Positions 1 to 12,200 of a stretch of 64,000 bases of DNA are shown here, piece after piece. A program made the translations under genes and the position numbers. Positions within the stretch are counted from its first letter, which is position 1. Every line of letters starts with the position of its first letter. The DNA is from Manis javanica (Eukaryota > Chordata > Mammalia > Pholidota > Manidae): the NCBI RefSeq assembly GCF_040802235.1, contig NC_133165.1:44591629-44655628 (forward strand), in the 5' to 3' direction. The notes under the pieces were generated by a model. It was not told the origin of the DNA. It saw only the letters and a list, made by a program, of their open reading frames with translations, and did not search any database.

Positions 1-531
1 GGAGACAGTACTCAGGATTCGCCTGAGCCCTCACCCCCACAGGAGGATGATTGGGCATTGCAGTTCAACTGGGGAGAGGGGGATCAAAGTCTCCAGCATG
101 GGGGACAGGTAGGGAACAGAGGCCACATGTAGAATTAGCAATTCATCAGTCCCCTGTGAATGTACAATGTGTCTTGGTGCTGGTGGACACAGGAGCTGAG
201 TGTTCTCTGATTCATGGCAACCCTGAGTGTTTTCCTGGGACCCCTGCTGTGATAGATGGCTATGGGAGTAAGGCAATCAGAGTGAATAAAGCCTGAATCC
301 CATTGGGGATATGGCATTTACCCCCAAAGGAGTATACCATGTACATTTTTCCCATCACTGAATATATTTTGGGGGTAGATATCCTGTAGGGCCTGTGGTT
401 ACAGAACATAGCAGGTGAGTTCAAACTGAGGGTAGATGTGGTAAAGGCAGTTCTGAGGGGATATGCTGAGCACCCACCTGTAGCTCTGCCTGTACCTCGG
501 CAGATGACAAATACCAAGCAGTATAAATTGC

Positions 532-1010
532 ATGGGGGGCACAAGGAAATTGGAAAAAACTCTAAAGGAGCTGGGGAGGGTGGGCATCCTAAAGCCCACT
601 CATAATCCTTTTAATTCCCCAGTGTGGCCGGTGAAAAGGCCAAACAGCTCCTGGTATATGACCGTGCACTACAGGGAATTGAATAAAGTCACACCCCCTT
701 TGCATGCTGCTGTCCCCTCTATCGCAGACATTCTCAACACCCTCAGCCATGAGCTGGGAACATATCATTATGTAGTAGACCTTGTTAATGTTTTCTTCTC
801 TACTGACATAGCACAGGAACAGTTTGTCTTCACATAGGAAGGCCGACAGTGGACATTCACTGTCCTTCCTCAGGGATACCTCCACAGTTCCACCGTCTGT
901 CATGAACTTGTAGCCCAGGACTTGGCCACATGGAAGAAACCACAAATGGTGCAGTTGTATCACTACATTGATGATATTATGCTTACATCTGATTCTCTTT
1001 CATATTTAGA
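532..1010 (+). pseudogene. ERV-L-like reverse transcriptase fragment
   Basis: The reading frame runs from 532 to an in-frame TAG at 835-837, then continues in the same frame through an LPQG motif to YIDD at 964-975. The catalytic box is visible but the stop and later frameshifts make it a relic. Confidence 0.75.
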
Positions 1011-2419
1011 AAGGGGCAGTTCCTAGACTGTTACAACATCTACAGGAAAAAGGATGGGCTGTAAATAGCACCAAGGTTCAGGGACCTGGTTGTCTGTAAA
1101 ATTCTTGGGGGTTGTCTGGTTGGGTAAAACTAAAGTTGTTCCTGAAGCAGTCATAGACAAGGTCCAGGCTTTCCACACCCCTACCACTGTGGCAGTATTA
1201 TAAGAGTTTTGGGTCTTTGGGGATACTGGAGAGTGTTTATCCTGCACTTGGTACAAATTCTGAAGCCCTTATACAGGTTGGTATGAAAGGGCATCAGGTG
1301 GGACTGGGCTGAGACATGTGCAGCTGCTGTTACTGCTGCCAAGCAGGCAGTCAAGGCCATATAGGCCTTGAATGTAATGGACTCATCAGGCCCTGTGAAC
1401 TAGATGTTCATGTAACTGAAGATGGTTATGGATGGGGTCCTTGGCAGCAGCTTGAATGGACATGCCAACCTACTGGATTCTGGTCACAACTATGGAAAGG
1501 AGCAGAGGTCTGGTACACCTTGATAGTGAAGCAACTGGCTGCTGTGTACCATGCCTTGCTGCCTACAGAGCCCTTTGCCAGAACAGCTCCAACCAAGGTA
1601 ATAACAACCTATCCCATTGTGGGGTGAGTGTGAGACTGGACCCAAAGGCCATGGAGTGGCATGGCACAGATACCTACACTGGCCAAATGGGGTGCATATT
1701 TACAGGAGCACAGCACCCTCTCTACTAGTCCTTTAAGTGGAGAACTCCAATGCTTTCTGGGGCCAGTGGAAAGCAGGAAGAACTTGCTTTTGAGCCATTG
1801 GTAGCTGAGAGTCCTTATCAGGAGGGGAAAGCTCCTATACCTGAAGATGCTTGGTATACAGACAGCTCCAGTCATGGGCAGCCCCTAACGTGTAGGGCTG
1901 TGGCTTTCCATCCTAAGACTGAGACAATATGGATGGAGGGTGGAAAGGGGAAGAGCAGTCAATGGGCCAAGTTGTGGGCAGTATGGCTCATGATCACCCA
2001 GGAGCCTTCCCCCATAGTTATCTGCACTGACAGCTGGGCTGTCTATCAGGGCTTGACCCTGTGGTTACTGACATGGTACCATGCCAGCTGGATGATTGGT
2101 GACTGATCCCTTTGGTGGCAAGAGTTGTGGCAAAACCTATGGGCCTCTGGTAAGACTAAGACTGTTACAGTATATTATGTGACTGGCCATTTGCCTTTGG
2201 TATCCCCAGGTAATGATGAGCATTCACATGGGCCCAGGTGCACTGGCTAGAAGGAAAGCCTGCCTCTGATGTGGCCCAATGGCTACACCAGCATTTGTTG
2301 CATGTGGGGCAAAAGGTAATGTAGGCTGTAGCCCATAGGTGGGGCTTGCCATTGACCTTTGAAAAAGTCAGCAGATCCCAGAAGGAGTGCCTTGTGTGTT
2401 CCCACAGCAACACGGGACA

Positions 2420-2990
2420 ATAGTAAGGGGGCTGATACCCCTTGTCAGGTGGTAAATAGACTATTTTGGGTCTCTGCCCATATCAGAAGAATATCAGTGT
2501 GCTATGACTTGTGTGGACACAGCTACTGGACTATTGGTCACTTCTCCTGCACATTGTGCAGATTGGAAAACCACCAAGAGGGGCCTAGAGTGTCTCTTTG
2601 TAGCCTATGGTCAGCTGCAGGTGATTGAGAGTGATCAAGGCAACCACTTTGCTGGACATGTGTTACAAGAATGGGTGCCACAATTAGGAATAAAGTGGAA
2701 ATTTCATGTACCATATAATCCTAGTGGGGCAGGCATGATAGAGAGATACAATGGTTTGTTGAAGTTGGACACCAATAGTCTATGGGGCTGGTCAGTTCGT
2801 CTATGGACAGTGCTGTGGCATTTGAATGAGAAACCACGTAAAGGAGATTTGAGCCCTGTGGATATGCTCACACACCTTGCTGCCTCTCTTAGACAACTGT
2901 ATGTGCAAACCAAAGAAGAGTTATTGAAGCCAGGATATGGCCAGCAGAACAACATCCCGTTGCCAGCCCCAACTGCAATAAACCCTGGAG
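2420..2990 (+). pseudogene. ERV-L-like integrase core fragment
   Basis: Open from 2504 to 3025. It shows the three acidic residues of a DDE integrase in context: VDTATG, ESDQGNHF and GMIERYNG. The upstream HHCC zinc region is not clear and is frameshifted. Confidence 0.75.
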
Positions 2991-3136
2991 ACAGTATTGA
3001 ATGGATGTGGCCCTGTATGTTTTGACACATGGACCAGTGATGGCTGGCCCTTCTAGCACCTTGGGGAAAAGGCCTGGAAGCTGGCCTCATCTGTATTGCT
3101 GGAGTAACAGCAGAGTGGCCCCCAAAGATCACAGTA

Positions 3137-3538
3137 GTGTACCCAAAACATCCAGGAGGTAAGAGCATCTTATGGGGAAGTTTTGTTTTATCTTTATGGC
3201 CAGTGCATGTACCTCCCTTAGCCATATATGTTGACCCATCTGTAATTCCCACAGGGAGAGGGGTGAAAGTCTGGTATACTAGACCAGGACTGCTGGGAGC
3301 CATGCTACTCAAGCTGTGTAGCAAAGCTCAGGCTGGAGGAAGACCCCCACAAAGCAGGGGCCTTTGCAGCTGGGTCCCCCTATTACCCACCTTGATTTTG
3401 TTATTCTTCATTATACTATTGGCTTTCTTTTTGCTTGCATTGTTGCCAAGGGCTAAGCTAACCTTTGCTAAGCAGCACGGAAAGGAGGAGAACATAAACT
3501 TCCCAGAAGCTTTTCAGGACAGTGGTCCTGAAGAATAG
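3137..3538 (+). pseudogene. Open frame after ERV-L integrase with a C-terminal hydrophobic helix
   Basis: A 133-codon open frame follows the integrase in a different frame. Its N-terminal half contains VWYTRPG, like the basic tail that follows integrase in ERV-L pol. Around residues 91-112 there is a strongly hydrophobic run (LILLFFIILLAFFLLALL), then a charged end. It could be a relic of an envelope-like or accessory frame, or chance. No surface-subunit motif or CX6CC is seen. Confidence 0.4.
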
Positions 3539-3540
3539 AA

Positions 3541-5235
3541 CATGCAGAGGCCAGATGGCAATCTTGGCATAGAATACCACAACCTGCAGGTAACTAGTCA
3601 AACATTGACTACCCCATCTTCACCTAAGTGGGAATGCCCCCCTTTTTTGTAATGCTAGTGAAATTAGTGATAAAGAGTTTTATAGGAAAATTAGAGAAAT
3701 AGAGTTATAGGGGAATACTGAATAGAATAACCCTGTCTGACACTTAATCTTCTCATGTTTTCTTCCCTCTGTATTTCTATAATTTTTCTTCTACCTTCCT
3801 AATTACAGCCCTTTACTAGAATTTGTGCCTCATACATGAAATTACCAAGTACCATAATTCTTCCAAGTGATAAAAATACCTCAAGACAAGTGCTGGGCAT
3901 AGAAGACATGGGGCATAAATCTGCAAAGTAAAAAGCGAACATTTTCAAAGAATATTGCTTCTCTCTTACTTACCAGCTTTACATCTCCCTGTATGGCCCC
4001 GGAAAATGGCTGGTTAGCCAGAGACAGGTAAGATTCCTCATGGGAGGAACAACCTAAGAGAGGCACAGTCGCAGGGGGGCCATCAGGTGAGAAAATGGGG
4101 GCCAACAGAGGTGAGGCTTAGAACCTCATCCCCCCAGTTTTGAGAGAAATTGTCTACACCCATGGATGTTTTGTTGCCTTTGTCTGGCTTGAATTAATAC
4201 CTAGTCTATAGGCACATACCTGATCATCTACACTTGCCTTCTTACAGCACTAAATCATGCATTCTATCTTTATCTTGCATCTACCTATGATAGAATAAAT
4301 ATTATGAGGAGATAAAATGTACCCATTGCATTAGAAATATAGGTGATGATACCTGCCTAGGTAACTGTAGTAGTGAGTGACCTGTATTTCACCCTGAGCT
4401 GATAGACTCCATAGTCACTGCTACATGCTGCACGTTTCTGTGGTCACATGCATTACTTAGAAATCGCTTTGCATAGAAACAAGAAACACGATAAAGTCCA
4501 TGTTGCTGAGAAAAGTTTAGGTCAAGGAACAGAAAAAAATCACCTAACACTTGGCTAACCATGTATAGATTAGAAGGAAATAGAAAGTAAAAGCTTACCT
4601 ATGCTTGTTAATCAAAAGAACAAATAAAAAATAATCATATCCTTGTGCAAAATGGTATAAATAAAGCTGTCATCGGCCCTTTGTCAAGAGACCACCTCCA
4701 TCTGACTCTGTCCATGCACAAACTCCGTCTCATCCTTTCGGGCTTCACAACCCCTCCGCTGGAGCTGGACTCCGGCACAGGACAAGGTCCCATTCCTGCC
4801 ACTGTTTTATCACAGGACCACTCTCTTGCATGGACCCTACCTGATGGACAAGATTTGTCTATTCTGGTATCATTAAAACATGTATCTCATCTCCCTTAAG
4901 GTTATTTTCTTCTACAGTCCTTGTGGCTTGAATATGCCAGCTAGCTGCAAGTGCTGCATGATGATTACTCTGAACCCCCTACCTCTTCAGCTACTTCCTG
5001 CCTATGGTATCAACAAGCTTCGGACTTAATCTTCATAAGACTGAGTCTAGCTGATTCCTCCAGCTTGATGATTATCATGATTTTCTTTCTGTTGCTATTG
5101 TATGTCATTGGTCTGGTCGCAATGCTCCAGTTTTCTTGCCCAGGGACCATTGCAGAAGAGGGAGAATGAGTAGATCGTAAGGTGAGATTTCTGGATGGGT
5201 GACCTGTGGGTAAAATTATAGTATTTCCAGAATAT
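3541..5235 (+). other. Probable LTR remnants, not classified
   Basis: No cellular gene seen. A TATAAATAAAGC box near 4654-4665 followed by a pyrimidine-rich stretch looks like the promoter/poly(A) part of an LTR. A 72-codon open frame at 4951-5169 has a hydrophobic run (MIIMIFFLLLLYVIGLVAML). The class is undetermined. Confidence 0.35.
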
Positions 5236-5239
5236 CTGG

Positions 5240-5500
5240 CCTGGATTTAGTACATATGCATATCAACAGGCATTTCTCAGGGGTGGGAGAAGTTCATCTC
5301 CATATCAAAGAGTATTATCTGGGCAACTAAGGGCTTATCTGAACCTGAGATGTTAGGGGGAAGTCCTGGCTTGCTTCTGCCCGAGCAGGAAAGAGATGGC
5401 CCTGGACTTCCGTTTGTAAGCAATCAACAGTTTTTAAACTGTATTTCTCCCTTTGACTGATTTTGGTTTCAAAGGCATTTTGCCCCAGGATTTTCCCCTT
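5240..5500 (+). mobile_element. LTR fragment, same family as the one at 49170-49472
   Basis: Segments such as CTCAGGGGTGGGAGAAG, TTCATCTCCATATCAA and TTTCTCCCTTTGACTGATTT recur in the same order on the minus strand at 49170-49472. That copy also has AATAAA. Two dispersed copies in opposite orientation with a poly(A) signal argue for a retroviral LTR. Confidence 0.6.
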
Positions 5501-6239
5501 GGAGTTACAGCCATGACCATCTCAGTCATCTGGGTAATAGGCATATTCATAAAGTAGCTATCTCAGTCATTAGAAAGCCATAATTACATAGCTTGCATAT
5601 AAGCATCTCTGCAGCTTCATCTGGGTGTCTCCTTGGCATGCAAAGGGGGTGATGGACAGTCCTCCTTCTCAGAGTAAGGAGACCTTACCATGGCCTTTAT
5701 GCTGTCCACCAGGCTGGCTGTTCCATCAAGAGTAACTTTCTCTGTGTCTGGATCACTTATAGCCATCAGTGAATGTTCCATGGTGAGTAGTGGAAGAGTA
5801 GTACCAACCCAAACATGCTCTTTATCTCTGAAGCATTCAGAAACAAAGTTAGACACCAAACTAATTACTGTCATAATCAATTTTAGTGAATGTTCCCTCA
5901 GGAAACTGATAATACCAATCAACAAAATCAAACAACTCCTCTACTATTACCCCTGGTTTAATGGTTTCTTGGTTTTGTCCTTCCTCCACATTGACTACCT
6001 TTCTTGGTGACCAGAGATCTTAGAGGTACTTTCTGTTGTCCCTGTACTAGGCAGGAAAATAGATATGAGCAGGGTGGAAAGAAAATAAGGCTAGGAAAGC
6101 CCACTAAAAAACCCAGAGTTAATCAGTTAAAGCTCAAAAACCAGGAGCAGCTTGGCCTGGAATGTTTGAATATTCCCCAGATAAAGGAGGGTATCTCAGA
6201 ATAGCTCATGTCATTATTGTGTTAATCATGCAGCATCAG

Positions 6240-6970
6240 CTTATTTTTTAACTTTACCTATATATGTTGTTTTTTTTCTCCTCCAGCCCTAATCAAGTAG
6301 TTTGCTACCTAGGCAACTAAGTTAGCACACACAGGCCTAGCTGTCAACAACATAGTAAAAGGCAGGAAGGATTCCATCTTAAAAATTGCATTTTAACACC
6401 CAGGAAGTTAAGAAGTAAGCTTCTTAACTTACTCTTCAGCAAAAAAACAGTAACTCAGTCCACCTTAGGGGCTGGGCAGGCAGTCTTGTTTGATATGCTC
6501 CCAGACCCAGAAGCTGATTATCTCAGGAAGAAACCAGAGCAGTAAATTTTTTGTTAAATTAATTCCAAATATTTAAAGACCATTAACAAGTCTCCACCCC
6601 AAGCCCATGGTCACATTTCTGAAAAATCCTTAAAAGGGGGATCCCCCAACCTATCAGGGCATTCCTCTCTCAGTCACCCGCACTTTCTAAGTAACCTTTT
6701 AATCTTAACCTTTTCCCAACCTTTAGAGGTGCCTCTTAACCTTTTAAGCTTTAGAAGTGCCTCTTCTCTGGGGCAGCCTACACTCCCCTTTCCCCAAGTG
6801 TGCTCCTTTTTGCCTTAAATAAACTTCTCACTTAAACGCATTGTCTCTGCGCCTTTCCAGTGGTGTTTTATTACTTTGCTTTGTCATTCTAATCCTCAGG
6901 ATTTCGGCTTAAACCTTCACTCTCTGTCCTATCTCAGACAAGTAGGGAGGGGCTGCTGAGAGCTCAGATC
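6240..6970 (+). mobile_element. Probable class I-type LTR with AATAAA
   Basis: A pyrimidine-rich stretch with AATAAA at 6818-6823 and a downstream GT/T-rich segment resembles the R-U5 part of a gamma-type LTR. The edges are uncertain. A short perfect hairpin lies at 6405-6430. Confidence 0.45.
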
Positions 6971-7524
6971 TGGGCCTGCAAATTACTGTCACCTAGGTGA
7001 TGGGGAACTGCAGTTTACAGTCATGCTTTTTAGTAACCTGCCTGAAAGTCTCCCTTCTTTACCTATAGGAAGTTCACAGAACTTAATCTCACTCCATCTA
7101 GTGCTCTTCAAGTCCCCCAAAACCTGGGGTGGTAGAGACTTAGTTCCCACCCTGTGCAGATCCAATCAATCGCTGGATGCCAGGTGACACTGGCTTGAGG
7201 TGTTAGCAGCAGTTGTGCCCCACGCTGAGTAGCTGTTCAATGAGCTTCCTTTATTCTATTCTGTTATTCCCTAACTTTAATGAATTCCTTCCTCACCTGG
7301 TACTCTGACTTCCCTGTGACTCCCAATGGAACTCCCCACTAACACCTGCATAGTTTTTCCCAAGGTGGGTGGCTTTGAGGCTACTGGCCAAAGCTCAGAC
7401 TTACCCAAATCTTGCTTTAGCATCATGTCCTAAGCCAGCACTTTCTTTAACTTTCATTTAGCTATAGCAGATGACAATAATCAAAGGATTGTATATTTGG
7501 CATGCTTATTCTCTCACATTTCCT
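6970..7524. other. No gene or recognised repeat
   Basis: I found no open frame with family features, RNA gene or clear mobile-element signature here. Confidence 0.4.
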
Positions 7525-7995
7525 TTTTTTGAAGTGTAGTTAATGTATAATATCAGATTGCTTTTCAGTGTACAACATAGTGAATTGACAATTATGTACA
7601 TTACAAAATTCTCACTACAGTAAGTGTAGAATGTGATGCCATACAATGATACACAATATTATTGACTATATTCTCTATGCTGTGCTTTTCATCCCAGTGA
7701 CATATTTATTATATAGTTGGAAGTTTGTACCTATTGAGTCCCTTCATCTATTCTACTCAACCTTCATCTGCCTTCCCTATAGTAACTACTAGCTTTTTAT
7801 ATTTATGAATCTTATTTATGCTTTGTTGTATTGTTCATGTTTAATTTTTTTATATTCCACATGTAAGTGAAATAGTATGGTTTTTGTCTTTGTCCAACTT
7901 ATTTCACATAGTATAATACACTGTAGGTTCCTCCATGTTGTTACAATTTCATTCTTTTTTGTGGCTGACTAATATGTTACTGTATGTATATATGA
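7525..7995 (-). mobile_element. L1 3' end fragment (older copy)
   Basis: Reads on the minus strand as the L1 3' untranslated region and ORF2 tail. The plus strand shows GTGAATTGACAATTATGTACA and CATGTAAGTGAAATAGTATGG, L1 terminal sequences. The next L1 begins at about 8000 in the same orientation. Confidence 0.8.
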
Positions 7996-7999
7996 CTTC

Positions 8000-9220
8000 T
8001 TTAAAATTTTTTTGAAGCATAATTGATATACAATATTATATTGATGTCAAGTATACAGCATAGTGATTTGACAGTTATATACATTATTAAATGTTCATCC
8101 CAACTAGTGTAGTTACTGTCAACATAGAAAGATGTTATAGAACTATTGACTATATTCTCTTTGCTGTGCCTTCAACTCCATCACAAATTTGTATTATGAT
8201 TGAGATTTTGTGCCTCTTTATGTCCTTCACCTATGTCACCCACCAACCCTAACCCCTTGGTAACCACCAGTCATTTCTCAGTGTCTATGAGTCTTTTGCT
8301 GTTTTGTTCATTTTGTTTTAGTTGTTTTTAGATTCTACATATAAGTGAAATCATATGGTATTTGTCTTTCTCCACCTGGCTTATTTCACTCAGCGTAATA
8401 CCCTCTCAGTCTATCCATCTTCTCACAAATAATAGAATTTCTTTCGTTTTTTACATCTAAGTAATATTCCATTGTGTATCTGTACCACTTCTTCTTTATC
8501 TATTCATCTATTGATGGACACTGTGATTGCTTCCATACCTTCGAATCAGGGATTTTGTTTTCTTTCAATACATTACTAGAAGTGGAATTACTGGGTCATA
8601 TGGAATTTCTATTTTCTGTTTTTTAAGGAAACTCCATACTGCTTATCATAGAGGCTACACTAATTTACATTCCCATCAACAATGCATGACAGTTCCCTTT
8701 TCTCAGCACATCCACACCAATATTTGTTATATTGTGTCTTTTTTATACTGGCCATTATAACTGGTATGAGGTGATATCTCATGGTGGTTTTGATTTGCAT
8801 TTCTCTGGTGATTAATGATGTTGAGAATCTTTTCATGTGTCTGTTAGCCATCTGTATGTCTTTTTAGAAAAATGTCTGTCCAGGTCTTCTGCCCATTTTT
8901 TCATCAGATTACTTGGGGTTTTTCTTTTCTTTTGTTCTTGCTGTTGCTCTCTGTGTTTTTTATAGGTTTTGGATACTAGTCCCATGTTATATATGTTATT
9001 TGCAAATATATTCTCTCATTCAACAGGGTGTCTTCTTGTTTTGTTGATGCAAAAGCTTTTCAAATTAAGGTAGTACCACTTATTTTTGCTTTTATTTCAC
9101 TTGCCTGGAGTGACATCTGGAAAAAAAAATTCTAATGCAACTGTTCAAGAGATACTTCCCTATATTTTTTCCTAGGAGTTTTATGATTTGGGGACTTACA
9201 TTAAGGTTGTTAAATCGAGA
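8000..9220 (-). mobile_element. L1 3' half (ORF2 C-terminus and 3' UTR)
   Basis: The L1 3' end starts near 8000 and reads leftward out of ORF2. The ORF2 C-terminal zinc-knuckle region lies at 8660-8851. Its sequence is clearly diverged from the 3' end of the L1 at 32961-33874, although the 5' part joined to it at 9221 is nearly identical to that element. The junction skips part of ORF2. Confidence 0.8.
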
Positions 9221-12200
9221 TTTTACTTAATCCAGTCATTAGTTCTAATAGTTTTTGGTGGAGCCTTTAGGGTTTTCTGTGTATATAACATTATGCCATC
9301 TGAAAACAGTGACAGTTTTACTTCTTCCTTGCCAGTTTGGATGCCATTTATCTCTTCATCTTGCCTGGTTGCCATGGCTAGGACTTCCAGTACTATGTTG
9401 AATAAAAGTGAAGTGAATGGGCATCATTGTCTTTTTCCTGGTCTTAGAGGAAAAGCTTTCAGCTTTTTGCCATTGAGAATGATGTTAGCTCTAGGTTTGT
9501 CATATATGGCCTTTATTATGCTGAGGTACATTCCCTCTATACCCATTTTGTTGAGAGTTTTTATCGTAAGTGGATGTTGAATTTTGTCAAGTGCCTTTTC
9601 AGCAGCTATTGAGATGATCATGTGGTTTTTATCCTTCCTTTGGTTAATGTGGTGTGTCACATTGATTGACTAATGAGTATTATTGCCATCCTTCCGTCCC
9701 TGGAATAAATCCCATGTGGTTGTGATGGATGGTCCTTTTGATGTATTTTTGAATTCAGTTGCTAATTCTTGAGGATTTTTGCATTTATATTCATCAGGTA
9801 TATTGGTCCATAATTTTCTTTTTTGTAGTGTGTTTGGTTTTGGTATCAGAGTGATGCTCGCCTCACAGAATGAGTTTGGAAGTATTCCCTCTTCTTCTAC
9901 ATTTTGGAATACTTCAACTACATTTTGGAATAGCTCCTCTTAAATGTTTGGTAAAATTAGCTATGAAGCCATCCAGTTCCGGCTTTTGTTTGTTGGAGTT
10001 TTTGATTACCAATTCGATTTTGTTACTGGTAATTGGTCTGTTCAGGTTTTCTGTTTCTTCCTGGGTCAGTGTTGGAAGCTTGTACTTTTCTAGGAATTTT
10101 TCCATTTCTTCTAGGTTGCCCAATTTATTGGCATATAATTTTTCATTGAATTCTCTAATAATTCTTTGTATTTCTGTGGTGTCAGGCCTGATTATTCCTT
10201 TTTTGTTTCTGATTTTGTTTATTGTGCCCTCTAGCTTTTTATTTGCTTAGATGAGTCTGCCTGGGGGTCTGATGTTTTGTTTATCTTCTCAAAGAACCAG
10301 CTCTTGGTTTTGTTATTTTTTTTATTGTTTTTCTCTCTATTTAATTACTTCTGCTATGATCTTATTATGTCTCTCCTTCTATTAACCTTGGGTTTCATTT
10401 GTTCTTCTTTTTGTAGTTTCTTTAGTTGTGAGTTTAGGCTGTTTATTTGAGATTGTTCTTGTTTCTTGAGTTAGGCCTGTACTGATGTGTTCTCAGTGGT
10501 TCCCTCTTAGAACTTCCTTTGTGGCATCCTACAAAATTTGAACTGTTGTGTTTTTGTTTTAATTTGTCTCCACATATTGTTTGGTTTCTACTTTGATTTG
10601 TTCATTGATTCATTGATTATTTAGAAGCATGTTGTTTAGCTTCCATGTGTTTGGGGTTCCTTTGTTATCTTCATGTGCTTTATTTCTGGTTTCATTCCAT
10701 TGCGGTGTAAGAAGTTGCTTAATACAATTTCAGTCTTTTTGAAATTATGGGGCTCTCTTTGTGGCCTAGGATGTGACCTATTCTGGCAAACATTCCCTGT
10801 GCACTTGAGAAAAATGTGTATCCTGCTGCTTTTGGGTGGAACATTCTGTATATATCTGTTAAGTCCATCTGGTCTAATGTGTCATTCAGTGCCTCTGGTT
10901 CCTTATTTTCTGTCTAGATGATCTGTCCATTGGTGTAAGTGGTGTATTAAGCTTTCCTAAATATGATTGAGCTGCTGCCTATTTCTCCCTTAGTTCTGTT
11001 ACTATCTGTTTTACATATCTAGGTGCTCCCAAGTTGGGTGCATAGATATTTATAATTGTTATATTATCCTCTTGTTGGACTGATTCCTTTATCATTATGT
11101 CATGTCCTCCTTTGTCTCTTGTTACTTTCTTTGTTTTGAAGTCTGTTTTGTCTGCTATAAGTACTGCTACTCCTGCTTATTTCTCCCTATTATTTGCATG
11201 AAGTATCTTTTTCTATCCATTCATTTTCAGTCTGTGTCTGTCGTTGGGTCTGAAATGAGTCTCTTCTAGGCAGCATATAGATGGATCTCCTTGATCAGTT
11301 CTGCTACCCTGTGTCTTTTGATTGGTACATTCAATCCATTTACATGTAAGGTAGTTATTGATAGATGTATACTTATTGCCAATTTATTTTCAGTTTTCTG
11401 GTTGTTTTTGTAGTTCTTCTCTATTCCTTTCTTCCTCTCTTATACTCTTGTGCTTTGATGGTTCTCTTTAGTATTGTGATTGGATTGCTTTTTCTTAATT
11501 TTTGTGTATCTATTATAGCTTTAGGTTTGTGGTTACTATAAGGTTCATGAATAGTTTCCTGGATATAGAGTAGTCTATATTATCTTGATGGTCACTCTAT
11601 TTCAAACACAATCTGAAAGTATGTTTTTTCTTCTTCTTCTTCTTTCTCCACACTTTATGTATTAGATGTCATAATCTGAATTTTTTTGTGTATCCCTTGA
11701 CTGATTTGGTGTATAGTTGTTTTACTATTTTTGTTTAATTTCATACTTGCTTGGTATGTAATTGGTCTACTACCTTTACTGTGTGTTTACTTTCACTGGT
11801 GAAATCTATTTAGGCTTAAGAACAGTTCCATCTGCAGAAGTTCCGTTAACATATCCTGTAAGGCTGGCTTAGTGGTGGTGAATTCCTTTAACTTTCATTT
11901 ATCTGGGAAACTTTTAATCTCACCTTTAATTCTGAAATGATATCCTTGTTGAGGAGAGGATTCCTGGTTGAAAATCCTTTTGTTTCAATACATTAAGTAT
12001 TTCATGCCACTCCCTTCTGGTCTGTAAAGTTTCTGCTGAGAAGTCTGCTGAGACCTCGATGGAGTTTCCCTTAAAAGTAATTTTTTTACCTCTTTCGAGC
12101 TGCTTTCAACACCCTCTCTTTATCCTTAATCTTTGTCATTTTAATTGTTAGGCCTTCGTGTTGTCTTCCTTGGGTTCCTTTTGTTAGGGGCTTTCTGTAC

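Larger units (their letters stand above)
1..3540 (+). mobile_element. Decayed class III (ERV-L-like) endogenous retrovirus, internal region
   Basis: Pieces of protease, reverse transcriptase, RNase H and integrase occur in canonical order on the plus strand, broken by stops and frameshifts. The protease has DTGA at 186-197, RT has YIDD at 964-975, RNase H has YTDSS near 1856, and integrase has its acidic residues near 2516, 2632 and 2737. The YIDDIMLTSD form and the segment after it resemble ERV-L pol. The element enters the window already inside its body, so the 5' LTR and gag are off the left edge. Confidence 0.75.
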
